From: Candidatus Poseidoniales archaeon
Lineage (GTDB): Archaea; Thermoplasmatota; Poseidoniia; Poseidoniales; Thalassarchaeaceae
Length of the DNA stretch: 15,765 nucleotides
Reading direction: 5' to 3'
Assembly (NCBI GenBank): GCA_028821815.1
Contig: JAPKEY010000017.1
Coordinates: 1 to 15,765 of the forward strand
Part shown: positions 1-8,252 of the stretch, in pieces
How the letters are laid out: every line of letters starts with the position of its first letter
Position numbering within the stretch: the stretch's first letter is position 1
Program-made: the position numbers and the translations under genes
The notes under the pieces: model-generated
What the model was told of the DNA's origin: nothing
What the model saw: the letters and a program-made list of their open reading frames with translations, nothing else
The model's database searches: none

Positions 1-144
1 GAGGAAACTACGAAGTTTGGTAGGGTCATTTGGGTCTGGCATCGGTCGCAGAAAGCGTGAAAGAACGAAGCCGCCAAGAGGGAATCCAATGCCGACCAGC
101 GTCATCAAAGCAAGCGAAAGATAGGCTGCTGAGACGGAGGGCAT
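1..144 (-). CDS. nuoA: Probable NADH-quinone (or F420H2) oxidoreductase subunit A, N-terminal fragment
   Basis: This is the first 48 codons of a gene that continues past the left edge. The ATG is at 144-142. The fragment has one hydrophobic membrane segment (about residues 7-30), then a basic Pro-rich stretch, SRFLRPMPDPNDPTKLRSFL. That layout is typical of subunit A of complex I and its Fpo relatives, where a first helix is followed by a loop of the form R-P-x-P-x-K-L just before a conserved YECG motif. The YECG would fall immediately outside the window, so the diagnostic residues cannot be seen. In the family, subunit A is a small three-helix membrane protein at the junction of the quinone-binding and proton-pumping arms and is often the first gene of the operon, which fits its position after a gap with a hairpin. 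A weak Shine-Dalgarno (GAGG) lies 7 bases upstream. Another small membrane protein remains possible. Confidence 0.6.
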   Translation of the reverse strand, partial: MPSVSAAYLSLALMTLVGIGFPLGGFVLSRFLRPMPDPNDPTKLRSFL

Positions 145-152
145 TTGGAGGC

Positions 153-180
153 CTCAAGGGAACCCGTAGGGTTCCTTGAG
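153..180 (-). promoter_or_regulatory. Strong hairpin in the leader of the probable nuoA gene
   Basis: The sequence forms a 12-bp stem (CTCAAGGAACCC paired with GGGTTCCCTTGAG, one bulged base) closed by a three-base loop. It lies in the 97-base gap between the stop of the seven-module surface protein and the probable nuoA start. In the transcribed sense its 3' arm ends in GAG, the first three bases of the only Shine-Dalgarno candidate (GAGG) for nuoA, so folding would hide the ribosome site. No U-run follows, which argues against a classical archaeal terminator. It may be a terminator or processing site ending the surface cluster, or a translational control element. The gap 145-241 holds nothing else clear. 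Confidence 0.5.
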
Positions 181-241
181 TCGTTCGACCCAAAGAGGCA
201 TCATAAGCATATCCAGCGAGACTTCGGCTGTAGAGGGTAAC

Positions 242-2932
242 TCACAGACCAATACTACGACGACGGTTGCGCCAAATTGTGAACAAAATCATCACACCTA
301 GAACACCCAGAATTGACCATGAAACGGTGTTCCACGTCTCCGAGGATAGGCCGAATACACTGTCATCAAGAGTTGCCCTGACAGTCATATCCACCGGTTG
401 TGCAGCCACGGGTGCACTCTCTGGAGTGACTATGAGTGTGAATTCAAATTCTTCTTCAATCACCAACTCTACTGGTGGCTTGACTCGAACACGCACAGTG
501 GAGGATTCACCAGGCCCAAGCAGGAGATCAGTTTGCTCGATATCGATGGTCCAACCTCGCAATCCTTCAGTAGATGAAATTTCAATCTGCTCTTCGATAT
601 TACCACTGTTGGTAATCTTAACCATGAAATCAGTAAAACCTGGGTGGGTGGTATTCTGCGTTGCACCACCCTCTACCTCGACATCGATGTCGTGCACGGT
701 TGCAATCGACACGACGATGTCGACGCAAGATTGAACCGCTGCATTGCGCATGGATGCAGTACAAATGCGCACCACACCAGCCTCACCATTCAAACTCTGA
801 TCCGTGCCCATCACACTGAGGGTCAAATTGGCGTAATAGATCAATGAATCATCAGGGAGGGTGAACACCCCTGGTGCCAATTCTTCTGCATCGGAACTTA
901 GAGATGTTGAAATCGTTGAATCCATCCCTTCTACCGTAAACAGGGCTTGCTCGACGTAAGGTGATGTCCCGATGTCACTGAAGAGCAGAGCAACGGTTGT
1001 CTGACCCCCGGGTGGAAGGGTGACAGTCATCGAATCGGGTGCCCCTTGTGGTTCAGCTAAAATCAACTGCATCATGTAATCATAATTTGAGACACGAGCA
1101 GTTACTGTCACCGTGTATTCATTGGCAGGTGCTGATACAATATTCACCTTTATCTGGACTTGCAGGTAATCGCCTTCATCCTCACTCTGGATATGCATGC
1201 GCAAGTAAACTTGTTGTGATTGACCTGCATCAAGAGAAATTTGAGTCACTTCATTGTCAGATTCATCAACAAAAATAGATTGCCATGAGGGGGATGCGCA
1301 GGAACCTGGTTGGTTCGGGTCACATGCACGTAAACGGAATGAATCCTGTACGTTCCCATTATTGTGAACGGTCAATGGGAAGTCAATCGACTGATCACTA
1401 CGCCCAGTCTGATCGGTAGAAAGGACGGCTCCATCAACCTCGTGTCGTTCTGCGACGGAGACCTCTAAATCACCGGTGATTTGAATCGATGAATCTCCAC
1501 TACTAGTCACAGTGAATGAAATTGTAATCGTGTCATCTGCAAGTGCATCAAGCGGAACAAATACAGAAACTGTAATGCTCTGCTGATTGCCATTCTCATG
1601 CTTCCCTGGTAAGGACACGGTCGAGTCACTCAAAGTCACCGCCCATCCACTTGGAACTGGACTGTGACCAATCGCAAAGGAATCTGCACCATTTCCTTGA
1701 TTGGTAATTGAAAGACCAGTGTCTTGAGAAGTCCCGGGTTCGACATTGTTCAGATAATTGGAGGCAAGAGATGCGCTACCCCCATATGATTGTCCAACCG
1801 TCACTGACAACGTAGCCGTACAACGTGGGCTATTGCCATCGAGAGCACGAATTTCGATTACTGTAGTTTCACCTGCTGGAATACTATCATCCGGGGTGAC
1901 ATCAAATGAAATAGCAGCCTGCCCATTTCCATTATCGTACGGTAGATTTCGTTGACTGACCTCTGGTGTTACCCAATTGGCTTTGGAACCAGATTTCCCA
2001 AATCCAACTGTCCAATCACTGTTGCCAGCATTTGTGAGCATGAAATTACCGGATTGTGATGCACCTGGAGCGATTGTCATCGAGGAAGGGGATAGAGTTG
2101 CTTCACATTCGTGAAGTTCGGGGATATTCAGCGTCACTGAGAGGTTGTCTTGTGCAGCATCTGTACCAGGGGGGGGGGCGGGTGCGGTAACTGTAGCACG
2201 TGTGATGAAACAATGAGATCCGGCTTCAGTCTGTTCACCATCTGGAACTTCAACTGTGATCGTTACAGTCTCTTCATCATCTGAATCCACAGTCACTTGA
2301 GCCGGATCAACCGAAGCTTCCAAGCCATCTGAACGGCAACTAGAGGAATCATCCATCTCAATGGAAATGGTTTCCTGTGTTTGGCCTGTATTCTTAACAA
2401 TAATTTCCCACTCAACCTCTACGGCCCCATCGTAATTCTTGGTGGCTTGATTGGTCGAAAGCTCAACACCTTGGGCTGCGTTTCCAGTGCCCTCTCCCTT
2501 TGTAGTCGTCACTATGACATCTGCTTGGGCCGGTGCGCCTGGCGTCCCCGGTTCAGCTGGAGATGCTGTTGCAGTCACCGTTGTTTCACAATCGTCAGCA
2601 GTCTGTTCACTTGAGTCCTCAGTCACGTTTACCGTCAATGTTACCTGCTCATTTGATTGAGGGGAAATGACACCAGATACCTGCTCAACCGTGCTGGTAT
2701 AGCCCTGACACCCACCCGCTTCTTGACTCGTAGCCAATTGCACTGTGATATCTTCATCACCCGTATTCCGGACTGTGATTGTGTATTCAGCAGGCGTGCC
2801 AGGTGAGGCCTCTTTAGAAGATGAATCTGATGTCAGTGTGACATCTGCTTCAGCGGCTGCATAAGGGCTCATAATAACGAGCAAAAGCAGTGCAACAACG
2901 CAAAGGCTGCGACCTCGCGCGGGTGTGCGCAT
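242..2932 (-). CDS. Exported membrane-anchored surface protein of about seven Ig-like (NEW3-type) modules
   Basis: The chosen start, ATG at 2932, gives 896 residues with a compact signal peptide: basic MRTPARGRS, hydrophobic core, and likely signal peptidase I cleavage after YAAA (about residue 27). An in-frame TTG at 2959 adds nine residues but is a weaker codon; neither start has a well-spaced Shine-Dalgarno. The mature part is about seven beta-sandwich modules (roughly residues 30-126, 153-251, 275-381, 386-494, 498-613, 618-746, 747-854). Several carry the 'V-x-N-x-G' strand and a 'PG-x-(S/T)' turn typical of NEW3/CARDB-like Ig folds. One helix (about 867-887) and RNRRRSIGL end the protein, so almost all of it is outside the cell. 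Ten mature cysteines fall in five close pairs (75/115, 199/241, 276/371, 537/545, 724/736), suggesting disulfides. Four N-glycosylation sequons are visible. No catalytic motif is seen. A role as adhesin, surface scaffold or partner of the upstream protease is inferred. A ten-cytosine run lies in the linker between modules 2 and 3. Confidence 0.85.
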   Translation of the reverse strand: MRTPARGRSLCVVALLLLVIMSPYAAAEADVTLTSDSSSKEASPGTPAEYTITVRNTGDEDITVQLATSQEAGGCQGYTSTVEQVSGVISPQSNEQVTLTVNVTEDSSEQTADDCETTVTATASPAEPGTPGAPAQADVIVTTTKGEGTGNAAQGVELSTNQATKNYDGAVEVEWEIIVKNTGQTQETISIEMDDSSSCRSDGLEASVDPAQVTVDSDDEETVTITVEVPDGEQTEAGSHCFITRATVTAPAPPPGTDAAQDNLSVTLNIPELHECEATLSPSSMTIAPGASQSGNFMLTNAGNSDWTVGFGKSGSKANWVTPEVSQRNLPYDNGNGQAAISFDVTPDDSIPAGETTVIEIRALDGNSPRCTATLSVTVGQSYGGSASLASNYLNNVEPGTSQDTGLSITNQGNGADSFAIGHSPVPSGWAVTLSDSTVSLPGKHENGNQQSITVSVFVPLDALADDTITISFTVTSSGDSSIQITGDLEVSVAERHEVDGAVLSTDQTGRSDQSIDFPLTVHNNGNVQDSFRLRACDPNQPGSCASPSWQSIFVDESDNEVTQISLDAGQSQQVYLRMHIQSEDEGDYLQVQIKVNIVSAPANEYTVTVTARVSNYDYMMQLILAEPQGAPDSMTVTLPPGGQTTVALLFSDIGTSPYVEQALFTVEGMDSTISTSLSSDAEELAPGVFTLPDDSLIYYANLTLSVMGTDQSLNGEAGVVRICTASMRNAAVQSCVDIVVSIATVHDIDVEVEGGATQNTTHPGFTDFMVKITNSGNIEEQIEISSTEGLRGWTIDIEQTDLLLGPGESSTVRVRVKPPVELVIEEEFEFTLIVTPESAPVAAQPVDMTVRATLDDSVFGLSSETWNTVSWSILGVLGVMILFTIWRNRRRSIGL
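2169..2178 (-). repeat. Ten-base C homopolymer inside a surface-protein gene
   Basis: On the coding strand ten consecutive C follow one G and precede TGG, encoding Ala-Pro-Pro-Pro (residues 252-255 from ATG 2932) in the Pro-rich linker between the second and third Ig-like modules. Losing one C gives a TGA at 2136-2134 after 11 further codons. Gaining one gives a TGA at 2105-2103 after 21 further codons. Either change would leave a two-module exported protein without its membrane anchor. I saw no other homopolymer this long in the window. Confidence 0.9.
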
Positions 2933-2979
2933 GAGATGGCGACGGGACAACCCCCTCAAAAGGGCGCCTGCTTGGCGGT

Positions 2980-5900
2980 TCAGGAACTCACCTCCTCGAC
3001 AAAGGTATTCACATCAGCCTGACAATTGCGACATATGGCTAATGCTGAGGCACTGCAAGCATATCCTGATTCGTGGTACCGTGCACCGCAGCCGGGGCAG
3101 GCCCGGCGTGTGCCTGCAATGGGTTTGTTGCAACCCCAACAAACAACTCCAGGGACTGATTTAGGCACACTTTCTGTCGTTGTACTTGCAGTGAATGCTG
3201 TAGGTGGAGGAGGTGACATTGAAGAGGTAGATTTGCTATCTCGAAGGCGAACAATGAGTAAACCAGCAATAACAAGTCCAATTACGATGAAAACAAGCAA
3301 ACCAACTACTGCTAGCGTTGCACCTGTTCCACTGTCTGTAACGCGGGATGGATCACTAGTGACATCCACTGTTGATGAATGAGTTGAACCAGGTGTGTTT
3401 GAATTTTCAAAACTAAGTTCAATCGTCGCCTCTCCAGGTGAATCAGGGGTGATTCGAACCCGTATCCCCTGTGATTCTCCAATGGCCAAATCCACAGCAT
3501 CCGACCCGGTGATCTCAGCGGTACAGCCTGTGGGAGGGGTGACGATGATTCGCTCCTGAATCACGGTGTTACCGGTATTTAGGATATCTAAATGCAACAA
3601 GGAAGATTGGCCCTCGATTGATTCTTCCATCGAGAGGGTCGTCCAGACAACGCTGGGGCTCGCTGCTACCGGAATCAAGGCACTTGCAGAACGTTCGATA
3701 CCGTCAGCATTGATTGTCAAACCGATTTCAGGTTGCCACCCCGCCATTGCAAAGTTAGGTGCAATAATGATGCAGTTGATTTCAGCGGAACCTCCTGCTG
3801 AAACCACTCCAACAGGGTCACAGATGCCCTCCCAAGTTGAATCGGGAAGATCAATACTCAAGCTTGGAGTCCAATCAGAAACCCCATCATTGAAGATGAG
3901 CCAATGACCGATAAACCCGGGGGTTCCGATTGGAATTTCTGAAATCGCATCGCCCTGTGAATTGGTAGTTCCGATAAGGGTCAAAACAGGTTTGGCTTCT
4001 TCGATAACATTCAATTCACCTTCCCATGATACCCGATAACCATCTTGTGTTGTCAGATGAAGTGTCAACGACCCACCTACAGCCAATCCATTGCCTTCGA
4101 GTCCAAGCATATAGGATGCGGATTCACCTACAGGAATTGTAATCGAATTTGAGCCCGCAATCACAGACCAACCGCCGGGTCTGTCATCAACATTAGGATA
4201 AAAGGTTAATTCGGTATTTCCTTGATTTGAAATCGTGTATTGTAGATACACGGTTGAATCGGGACGAAGTACACTCGGACTCGATTCAAATTCGATGAAG
4301 GCTGAATCAAATTCAATGACTTCCATCTGTATAGTGTATGCCCATGTTTTGGTTGGATCAACCTGGGAGGTCACTCGCAGAATTGCCTGCAATGTCTGAC
4401 CAGCAGAAGGTGGAACACCTAACTGAGGTGTGACGGTCATATCGACGGTTCGTGCACCATCGAGAGGGATGGCACCTGTTGAACCTGAAGCTGCACCGAT
4501 AGATGAACCCAAATTATCAAGTCCAACCCACCATCCAATAGGTGACTCGATGAACAAATTGTAACCTTGTATTCCATTACCATCATTTTGAACGTCGATA
4601 TCGAAGGAGGTTGGTGTAGCTGGGTGCACCTGCAATGTTGAGAACGGTGCTTGGAAGGATGCCTCCGGTAAGACTGGTACGTTGAGGGAAAGGGTCAGTG
4701 GGAATTCGATGTTGTTGTCTTCGTCCCGTGCTGTGATTGTCAATTGATAGAGGCCGGGCGCTGGAGATTCATCATGAACAAGTGTGAAACCGACCATGGA
4801 TGATTCTGAACCATCAAGGGCGAAACTGGTCTGTGTGAACGAGGTAAACCACCCATTCATCATCTGTCCATTGCTGATTCGCATCGGTGTTGATGCGCTG
4901 ATTGAAGCATTGGTCGAGATAAGGGCCGTATTGCGAATTTGCAATTCCCATACTGTACTGGTTTGACTGGCCTGTTCAATTTCAAGAATGGTTTGTGATG
5001 TGGAAACACGTACACCTGGAGCACTGACAGCAACAGGGATTTCGAAGAGATTGTTATCCTCATCAATCTCTTCCTCAAGATTGTCAGGATCAATGCGAAT
5101 GGTCACCGCCTGTGTTCCCTCGTTCAGTGGGGTCCAATCCCATGTAGCCCAGCGAATCATGCCTGGACCCAAATCAATTTCAACATCGCCAAGGTTTTGG
5201 GTTCCAGCAATGGCCTCAATACGCAACCCATCCGCTCCGCCCCCACCCTGATTTTCAATTTGAATGGAAATCTGACAAACCTCGTTGACCTGAGGAATTG
5301 CTGTCGATAATTGGAAGGAGGCTGGGATAGGCTGAGGATCACTGCGTAAATCATTGACACCCGCACCACGGATTGCAAGTGCGAAGGGTTGGTCACTGCG
5401 CTGACCACCATGGGCAACATCTGTAATGAGAACGGTCCAAACACCAGCGTCTGCTTGGTCAATTAGTACGACTTCAACATTATTCACATCATCTGCATCA
5501 CCACCTGTAGTCGAACGACCATTGGCAAAATCATTGCCTTTGTATTCGGTACCATCGGGTGCGGTAATCACCATGTCGAGATTATTTTGCAACTGAGTTG
5601 AAGCCCATGTACTCCCTGGATAATCCGACCATGTTAGAACGACTTTGAACGGTGTATTACTGCGACTCAAATTGAATTCATATTCACGTGTCTGTCCACT
5701 ACGGATTGTGTTTCGATCATCGACCCAAACGCCGGTATCTGTGCCTGGGATGAGAGAATTGGCTAAATTGATGCGCCCCCAGCCCTCATTCATGTTCGGA
5801 ATATCGCGGGAACCTGTATCTTCAGCACCGAGAATCAACAGCCCTTTGATGAGGGCACCCTGAGGCGATGGACGGCCAGCAACTTCCATCAGATATTCAC

Positions 5901-7500
5901 GGATGAGTACTGATGCGCCAGCAGCATTAGGCGCAGCCATAGAGGTGCCACTGTATTCCAAATACCATTCACTAGTCCATGTTGAACCGGCGGTGTCGTC
6001 TGCATCTTGACTACGACAGGAACGGACCCACGCACCTGGTGCTGTAACATCCGGTTTGATTCGACCATCATCGGTTGGACCTCGGCTGCTGCTGTCAGAG
6101 AGTGTGGTTGGTGCACCACCCCCTCGATTGTGATGATTTCCAACCGCGACGACGTTCTTCGCGGTTGCAGGTGGTGTAATCGAATCGGAATCAGGACCAT
6201 CGTTTCCAGCAGAGACGAGAACAATCATTCCATTGTAAGACCAGAATTGATCGTATTGGCTGGTACGACTATCTGCATCTTCACTACTGGTCGTGTATTC
6301 GCCATAGTAGCCATCCGTACCCCATGAATTCGTGTGAATGTATGAATTTCCTTCGTATCCCTTGCGGATGAGTGTGTCCATGCTAACTCCGCCGAAATTA
6401 CCTGAACTGTCATCTTCCATCGCCTGAAATCGAAGTGTCGCCTGTGGAGCAACACCTGCATATCCACCCCGGCTACCATTTCCAAGAACGGTACAAGCAA
6501 CATGCGTTCCATGGCCTGAATGTTCATCTTCGGTCGATGTGTCACCCCATATCACCGATTCGACATGCTGAATTCGACCATCGAAATCGCCGTGATCTCG
6601 GTCGATCCCAGAATCGGCTACGGTTACAGTATGACCACTGCCATTCAATCCAACCACGAAATAATTCGATACATCATCGGCTCGCATGTGCCCGATTGCA
6701 ACATTGTTGTCAATACTGAAAACGGGTTCCAAACTGAGCCACGAAAGTGCTGGTTCAGCAGCAACAGTTGCAATATCTGCAAGAGAAAGAATTCCGAGGT
6801 GTCTACCGGTATCAATGGGTCGGTACGAGGTCAAATATGTGGCTGCAGTGCTGTCTAAATCACCCATCAAACCAGGCAATCGAACATGATCTTGTGGAGT
6901 TCCCAAATCTGCCAATCTCCAACCTGACAATTGTACCGCTGTCGAAGGTGATGACTCGAATGATAGTTCAGACGCTTCGGAGAGAAGGTCACTGACATGG
7001 TGATCGACCATGAATGCCAATGGCAATGAATGAATTGTGGCAACCACTGGAAGATTGGCTGCAGCTGCAGTCGCCAATGGTTGGCCCTGAATCAGAAATC
7101 CTGAGGGGGGAATGTGAGCACGAACTTCAATACCAGGTAATTCGGTTAGTGCCACACGCCCCTGCCATAATCCAACATCACCTTTGATTAGAACAAGAGC
7201 AATGTCTGTTCGAAGAGTTGTCAAAATCTCTGGAACTTCGACTTCTGATTCCAATCCATCGATCGTGAACAAACCAATATGAGTGTCAGCTACCGTCTCA
7301 CGAATTCGCTCATCTCCATCCCAACTCGCAGATGGATGGGCGCTACCGATACTATCAGGGTCAGGTGTGATTACAATGCGTTCGATGCTAGATGTACCAT
7401 CTTCTGTATTGTCAGTAATGGACTCCACTGGGGTCGCAAACGGGACGGCGCTAGACAGCAACAGAACCGTGAGAATACAGAAGACTGTGCGGTGTTGCAT
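2980..7500 (-). CDS. Membrane-anchored KP-43-like subtilase (S8) with Ig-like modules and a cytoplasmic RING-like zinc finger
   Basis: This is a giant surface serine protease of 1506 residues from ATG 7500. That start gives a compact signal peptide (MQHRTVFCILTVLLL...) and has GGGGAG four bases upstream. In-frame ATGs at 7554 and 7584 would lengthen the basic N-region; the latter overlaps the previous gene by 10 bases. A propeptide (about 30-260) precedes the catalytic domain: Asp296 (VADSGID), His330 (SGHGTHVAC), oxyanion Asn433 (SAGNDGP), Ser520 (GTSMAAP). The domain order and sequences such as HTNSWG, SSRGPTDDGRIKPDV and LTWSDYPGST closely recall Bacillus KP-43, including its C-terminal jelly roll (about 589-712). 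Next come a CARDB-like module (about 716-830), about five NEW3-like modules (830-1382), a membrane helix (1394-1417), a Ser/Pro/Thr-rich linker, and eight zinc ligands C1454, C1457, C1468, C1471, H1476, C1482, C1490, C1493. The protease should act outside the cell on proteins or peptides while the finger lies in the cytoplasm. Cys336 replaces the usual Gly of HGTHVAG. Confidence 0.93.
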   Translation of the reverse strand: MQHRTVFCILTVLLLSSAVPFATPVESITDNTEDGTSSIERIVITPDPDSIGSAHPSASWDGDERIRETVADTHIGLFTIDGLESEVEVPEILTTLRTDIALVLIKGDVGLWQGRVALTELPGIEVRAHIPPSGFLIQGQPLATAAAANLPVVATIHSLPLAFMVDHHVSDLLSEASELSFESSPSTAVQLSGWRLADLGTPQDHVRLPGLMGDLDSTAATYLTSYRPIDTGRHLGILSLADIATVAAEPALSWLSLEPVFSIDNNVAIGHMRADDVSNYFVVGLNGSGHTVTVADSGIDRDHGDFDGRIQHVESVIWGDTSTEDEHSGHGTHVACTVLGNGSRGGYAGVAPQATLRFQAMEDDSSGNFGGVSMDTLIRKGYEGNSYIHTNSWGTDGYYGEYTTSSEDADSRTSQYDQFWSYNGMIVLVSAGNDGPDSDSITPPATAKNVVAVGNHHNRGGGAPTTLSDSSSRGPTDDGRIKPDVTAPGAWVRSCRSQDADDTAGSTWTSEWYLEYSGTSMAAPNAAGASVLIREYLMEVAGRPSPQGALIKGLLILGAEDTGSRDIPNMNEGWGRINLANSLIPGTDTGVWVDDRNTIRSGQTREYEFNLSRSNTPFKVVLTWSDYPGSTWASTQLQNNLDMVITAPDGTEYKGNDFANGRSTTGGDADDVNNVEVVLIDQADAGVWTVLITDVAHGGQRSDQPFALAIRGAGVNDLRSDPQPIPASFQLSTAIPQVNEVCQISIQIENQGGGGADGLRIEAIAGTQNLGDVEIDLGPGMIRWATWDWTPLNEGTQAVTIRIDPDNLEEEIDEDNNLFEIPVAVSAPGVRVSTSQTILEIEQASQTSTVWELQIRNTALISTNASISASTPMRISNGQMMNGWFTSFTQTSFALDGSESSMVGFTLVHDESPAPGLYQLTITARDEDNNIEFPLTLSLNVPVLPEASFQAPFSTLQVHPATPTSFDIDVQNDGNGIQGYNLFIESPIGWWVGLDNLGSSIGAASGSTGAIPLDGARTVDMTVTPQLGVPPSAGQTLQAILRVTSQVDPTKTWAYTIQMEVIEFDSAFIEFESSPSVLRPDSTVYLQYTISNQGNTELTFYPNVDDRPGGWSVIAGSNSITIPVGESASYMLGLEGNGLAVGGSLTLHLTTQDGYRVSWEGELNVIEEAKPVLTLIGTTNSQGDAISEIPIGTPGFIGHWLIFNDGVSDWTPSLSIDLPDSTWEGICDPVGVVSAGGSAEINCIIIAPNFAMAGWQPEIGLTINADGIERSASALIPVAASPSVVWTTLSMEESIEGQSSLLHLDILNTGNTVIQERIIVTPPTGCTAEITGSDAVDLAIGESQGIRVRITPDSPGEATIELSFENSNTPGSTHSSTVDVTSDPSRVTDSGTGATLAVVGLLVFIVIGLVIAGLLIVRLRDSKSTSSMSPPPPTAFTASTTTESVPKSVPGVVCWGCNKPIAGTRRACPGCGARYHESGYACSASALAICRNCQADVNTFVEEVSS
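3022..3141 (-). other. RING/PHD-like zinc finger at the C-terminus of the subtilase
   Basis: The spacing is C-x2-C-x10-C-x2-C-x4-H-x5-C-x7-C-x2-C. Eight ligands in C4HC3 order are enough for two zinc ions in a cross-brace, as in prokaryotic RING-like or PHD-like fingers; two consecutive zinc ribbons are the alternative. The piece CPGCGARYH is the most family-like part. It follows a membrane helix and a roughly 30-residue Ser/Pro/Thr-rich linker, so it should face the cytoplasm. Family membership is inferred from spacing only. Confidence 0.65.
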
Positions 7501-7504
7501 ACGG

Positions 7505-7520
7505 CTCCCCAAAGATGGGG
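7505..7520 (-). promoter_or_regulatory. Ribosome-binding site of the subtilase gene, inside a small hairpin
   Basis: GGGGAG (7510-7505) lies four bases upstream of ATG 7500 and supports that start. Its four G are also the 3' arm of a 5-bp stem with a four-base loop (7507-7520). This only matters if translation starts at 7500. A second candidate, AGGTG five bases before ATG 7554, keeps that longer start open. Confidence 0.4.
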
Positions 7521-7574
7521 GTTGCCGAGACCGCTTTCTATCTTCCCCGCCCATGACGACACCTATGGTGTCGT

Positions 7575-8249
7575 TCAGAACCATTGACGCTCGGCATCGA
7601 GGGTGTGAGTTTCGAAAGTATATTCGCCAACTTCAATAATCCAAGATTGCTTTGTTATAGCGCCATCATAGTTGTCGTAATCGAGTGTAATTTCGATAGT
7701 GTATAATTCCCAAATCGATTCGCCCGTAATCACCAATTCAAGATCGTCTCCTGCAATCGATGTATGTGCCAATAGTGAAACTGGACCAAAATGAGTCGAA
7801 TTCAACACTTCACCATCTTGATTCGAAAAGGAGGCATCAACCTCGACATTGGCAATGGGGCGACTGCCAAAATTGTGTACTTGCAAGAGGATAACATGAC
7901 CAGGCCCACCCTGCTTGTAGACAACTTCGACATCGACTGCATCTCGTGGTACAACCCAAAATCCAAGAGCAAAAATGCTGAACATCAATGCAGCCATAAA
8001 TACAGAGGCAAGTACAACCCGAGTCGGTGTCACCAAACCAACGACGTTTTGGGCACGAGCATAGGCTTGATCAGCCAACTCCCGCTGTTCATCTGAAGGT
8101 TCAAACTCGTCTTTGATGATTTTTTTCCTCATCCTCCTAATCCGGTCAGTGAGACTAATTTTCCCATCATCAGCAGCTTCTAAATCAGGATTATCTGGAT
8201 CGCCAACCAAGGTGTACATACCCTCGATTTCTTCATCTTTTTTCGCCAT
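7575..8249 (-). CDS. Small signal-anchored membrane protein with an extracellular Ig-like domain
   Basis: The protein has 224 residues. It starts with a charged cytoplasmic region of about 75 residues containing a helical basic stretch (DRIRRMRKKIIKDE), then one membrane helix (about 77-100), then an extracellular beta-rich domain of about 120 residues. That domain includes LLQVHNFGSRPIANVEV, which fits a CARDB- or Ig-like strand pattern. There is no cleavable signal peptide, so the topology is N-in/C-out, opposite to the protease and PKD proteins next door. The ATG lies four bases after the stop of the 1470-residue exported protein, and its Shine-Dalgarno GGTGAT (8258-8253) overlaps that stop codon. 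Translation is therefore probably coupled, and a physical partnership is plausible because the larger protein has no obvious full membrane anchor. I do not recognise a family. A run of seven A in the coding strand (8126-8120) is the only low-complexity tract. Confidence 0.85.
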   Translation of the reverse strand: MAKKDEEIEGMYTLVGDPDNPDLEAADDGKISLTDRIRRMRKKIIKDEFEPSDEQRELADQAYARAQNVVGLVTPTRVVLASVFMAALMFSIFALGFWVVPRDAVDVEVVYKQGGPGHVILLQVHNFGSRPIANVEVDASFSNQDGEVLNSTHFGPVSLLAHTSIAGDDLELVITGESIWELYTIEITLDYDNYDGAITKQSWIIEVGEYTFETHTLDAERQWF

Positions 8250-8252
8250 GAT

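Noticed and set aside
195..215. Weak AT-rich element (GATATGCTTATGAT in the minus sense) as a TATA box for nuoA
   Set aside because: The match to an archaeal box A is poor, no clear BRE precedes it, and such short AT stretches are common by chance. It is not supported enough to annotate.
242..330. Archaeosortase-type C-terminal sorting signal on the seven-module surface protein
   Set aside because: The C-terminus has a membrane helix and basic tail, but no PGF or similar tripeptide before the helix. A plain membrane anchor is the simpler reading.
267..734. Plus-strand open frames over the large minus-strand genes, such as 267-734, 3026-3382 and 8777-9160
   Set aside because: They lie wholly inside clearly real minus-strand genes, have no recognisable domains and show odd composition. 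They are antisense shadows of long genes.
2169..2178. Ten-C run as a sequencing frameshift
   Set aside because: The reading frame stays open with consistent module and linker sequence on both sides, and both one-base changes give quick stops, so the length shown is the coding one.
3022..3141. E3 ubiquitin ligase function for the RING-like finger
   Set aside because: Only the metal-ligand spacing supports a RING-like fold. No E2-binding residues can be judged and no ubiquitin-like genes are nearby, so no function is assigned.
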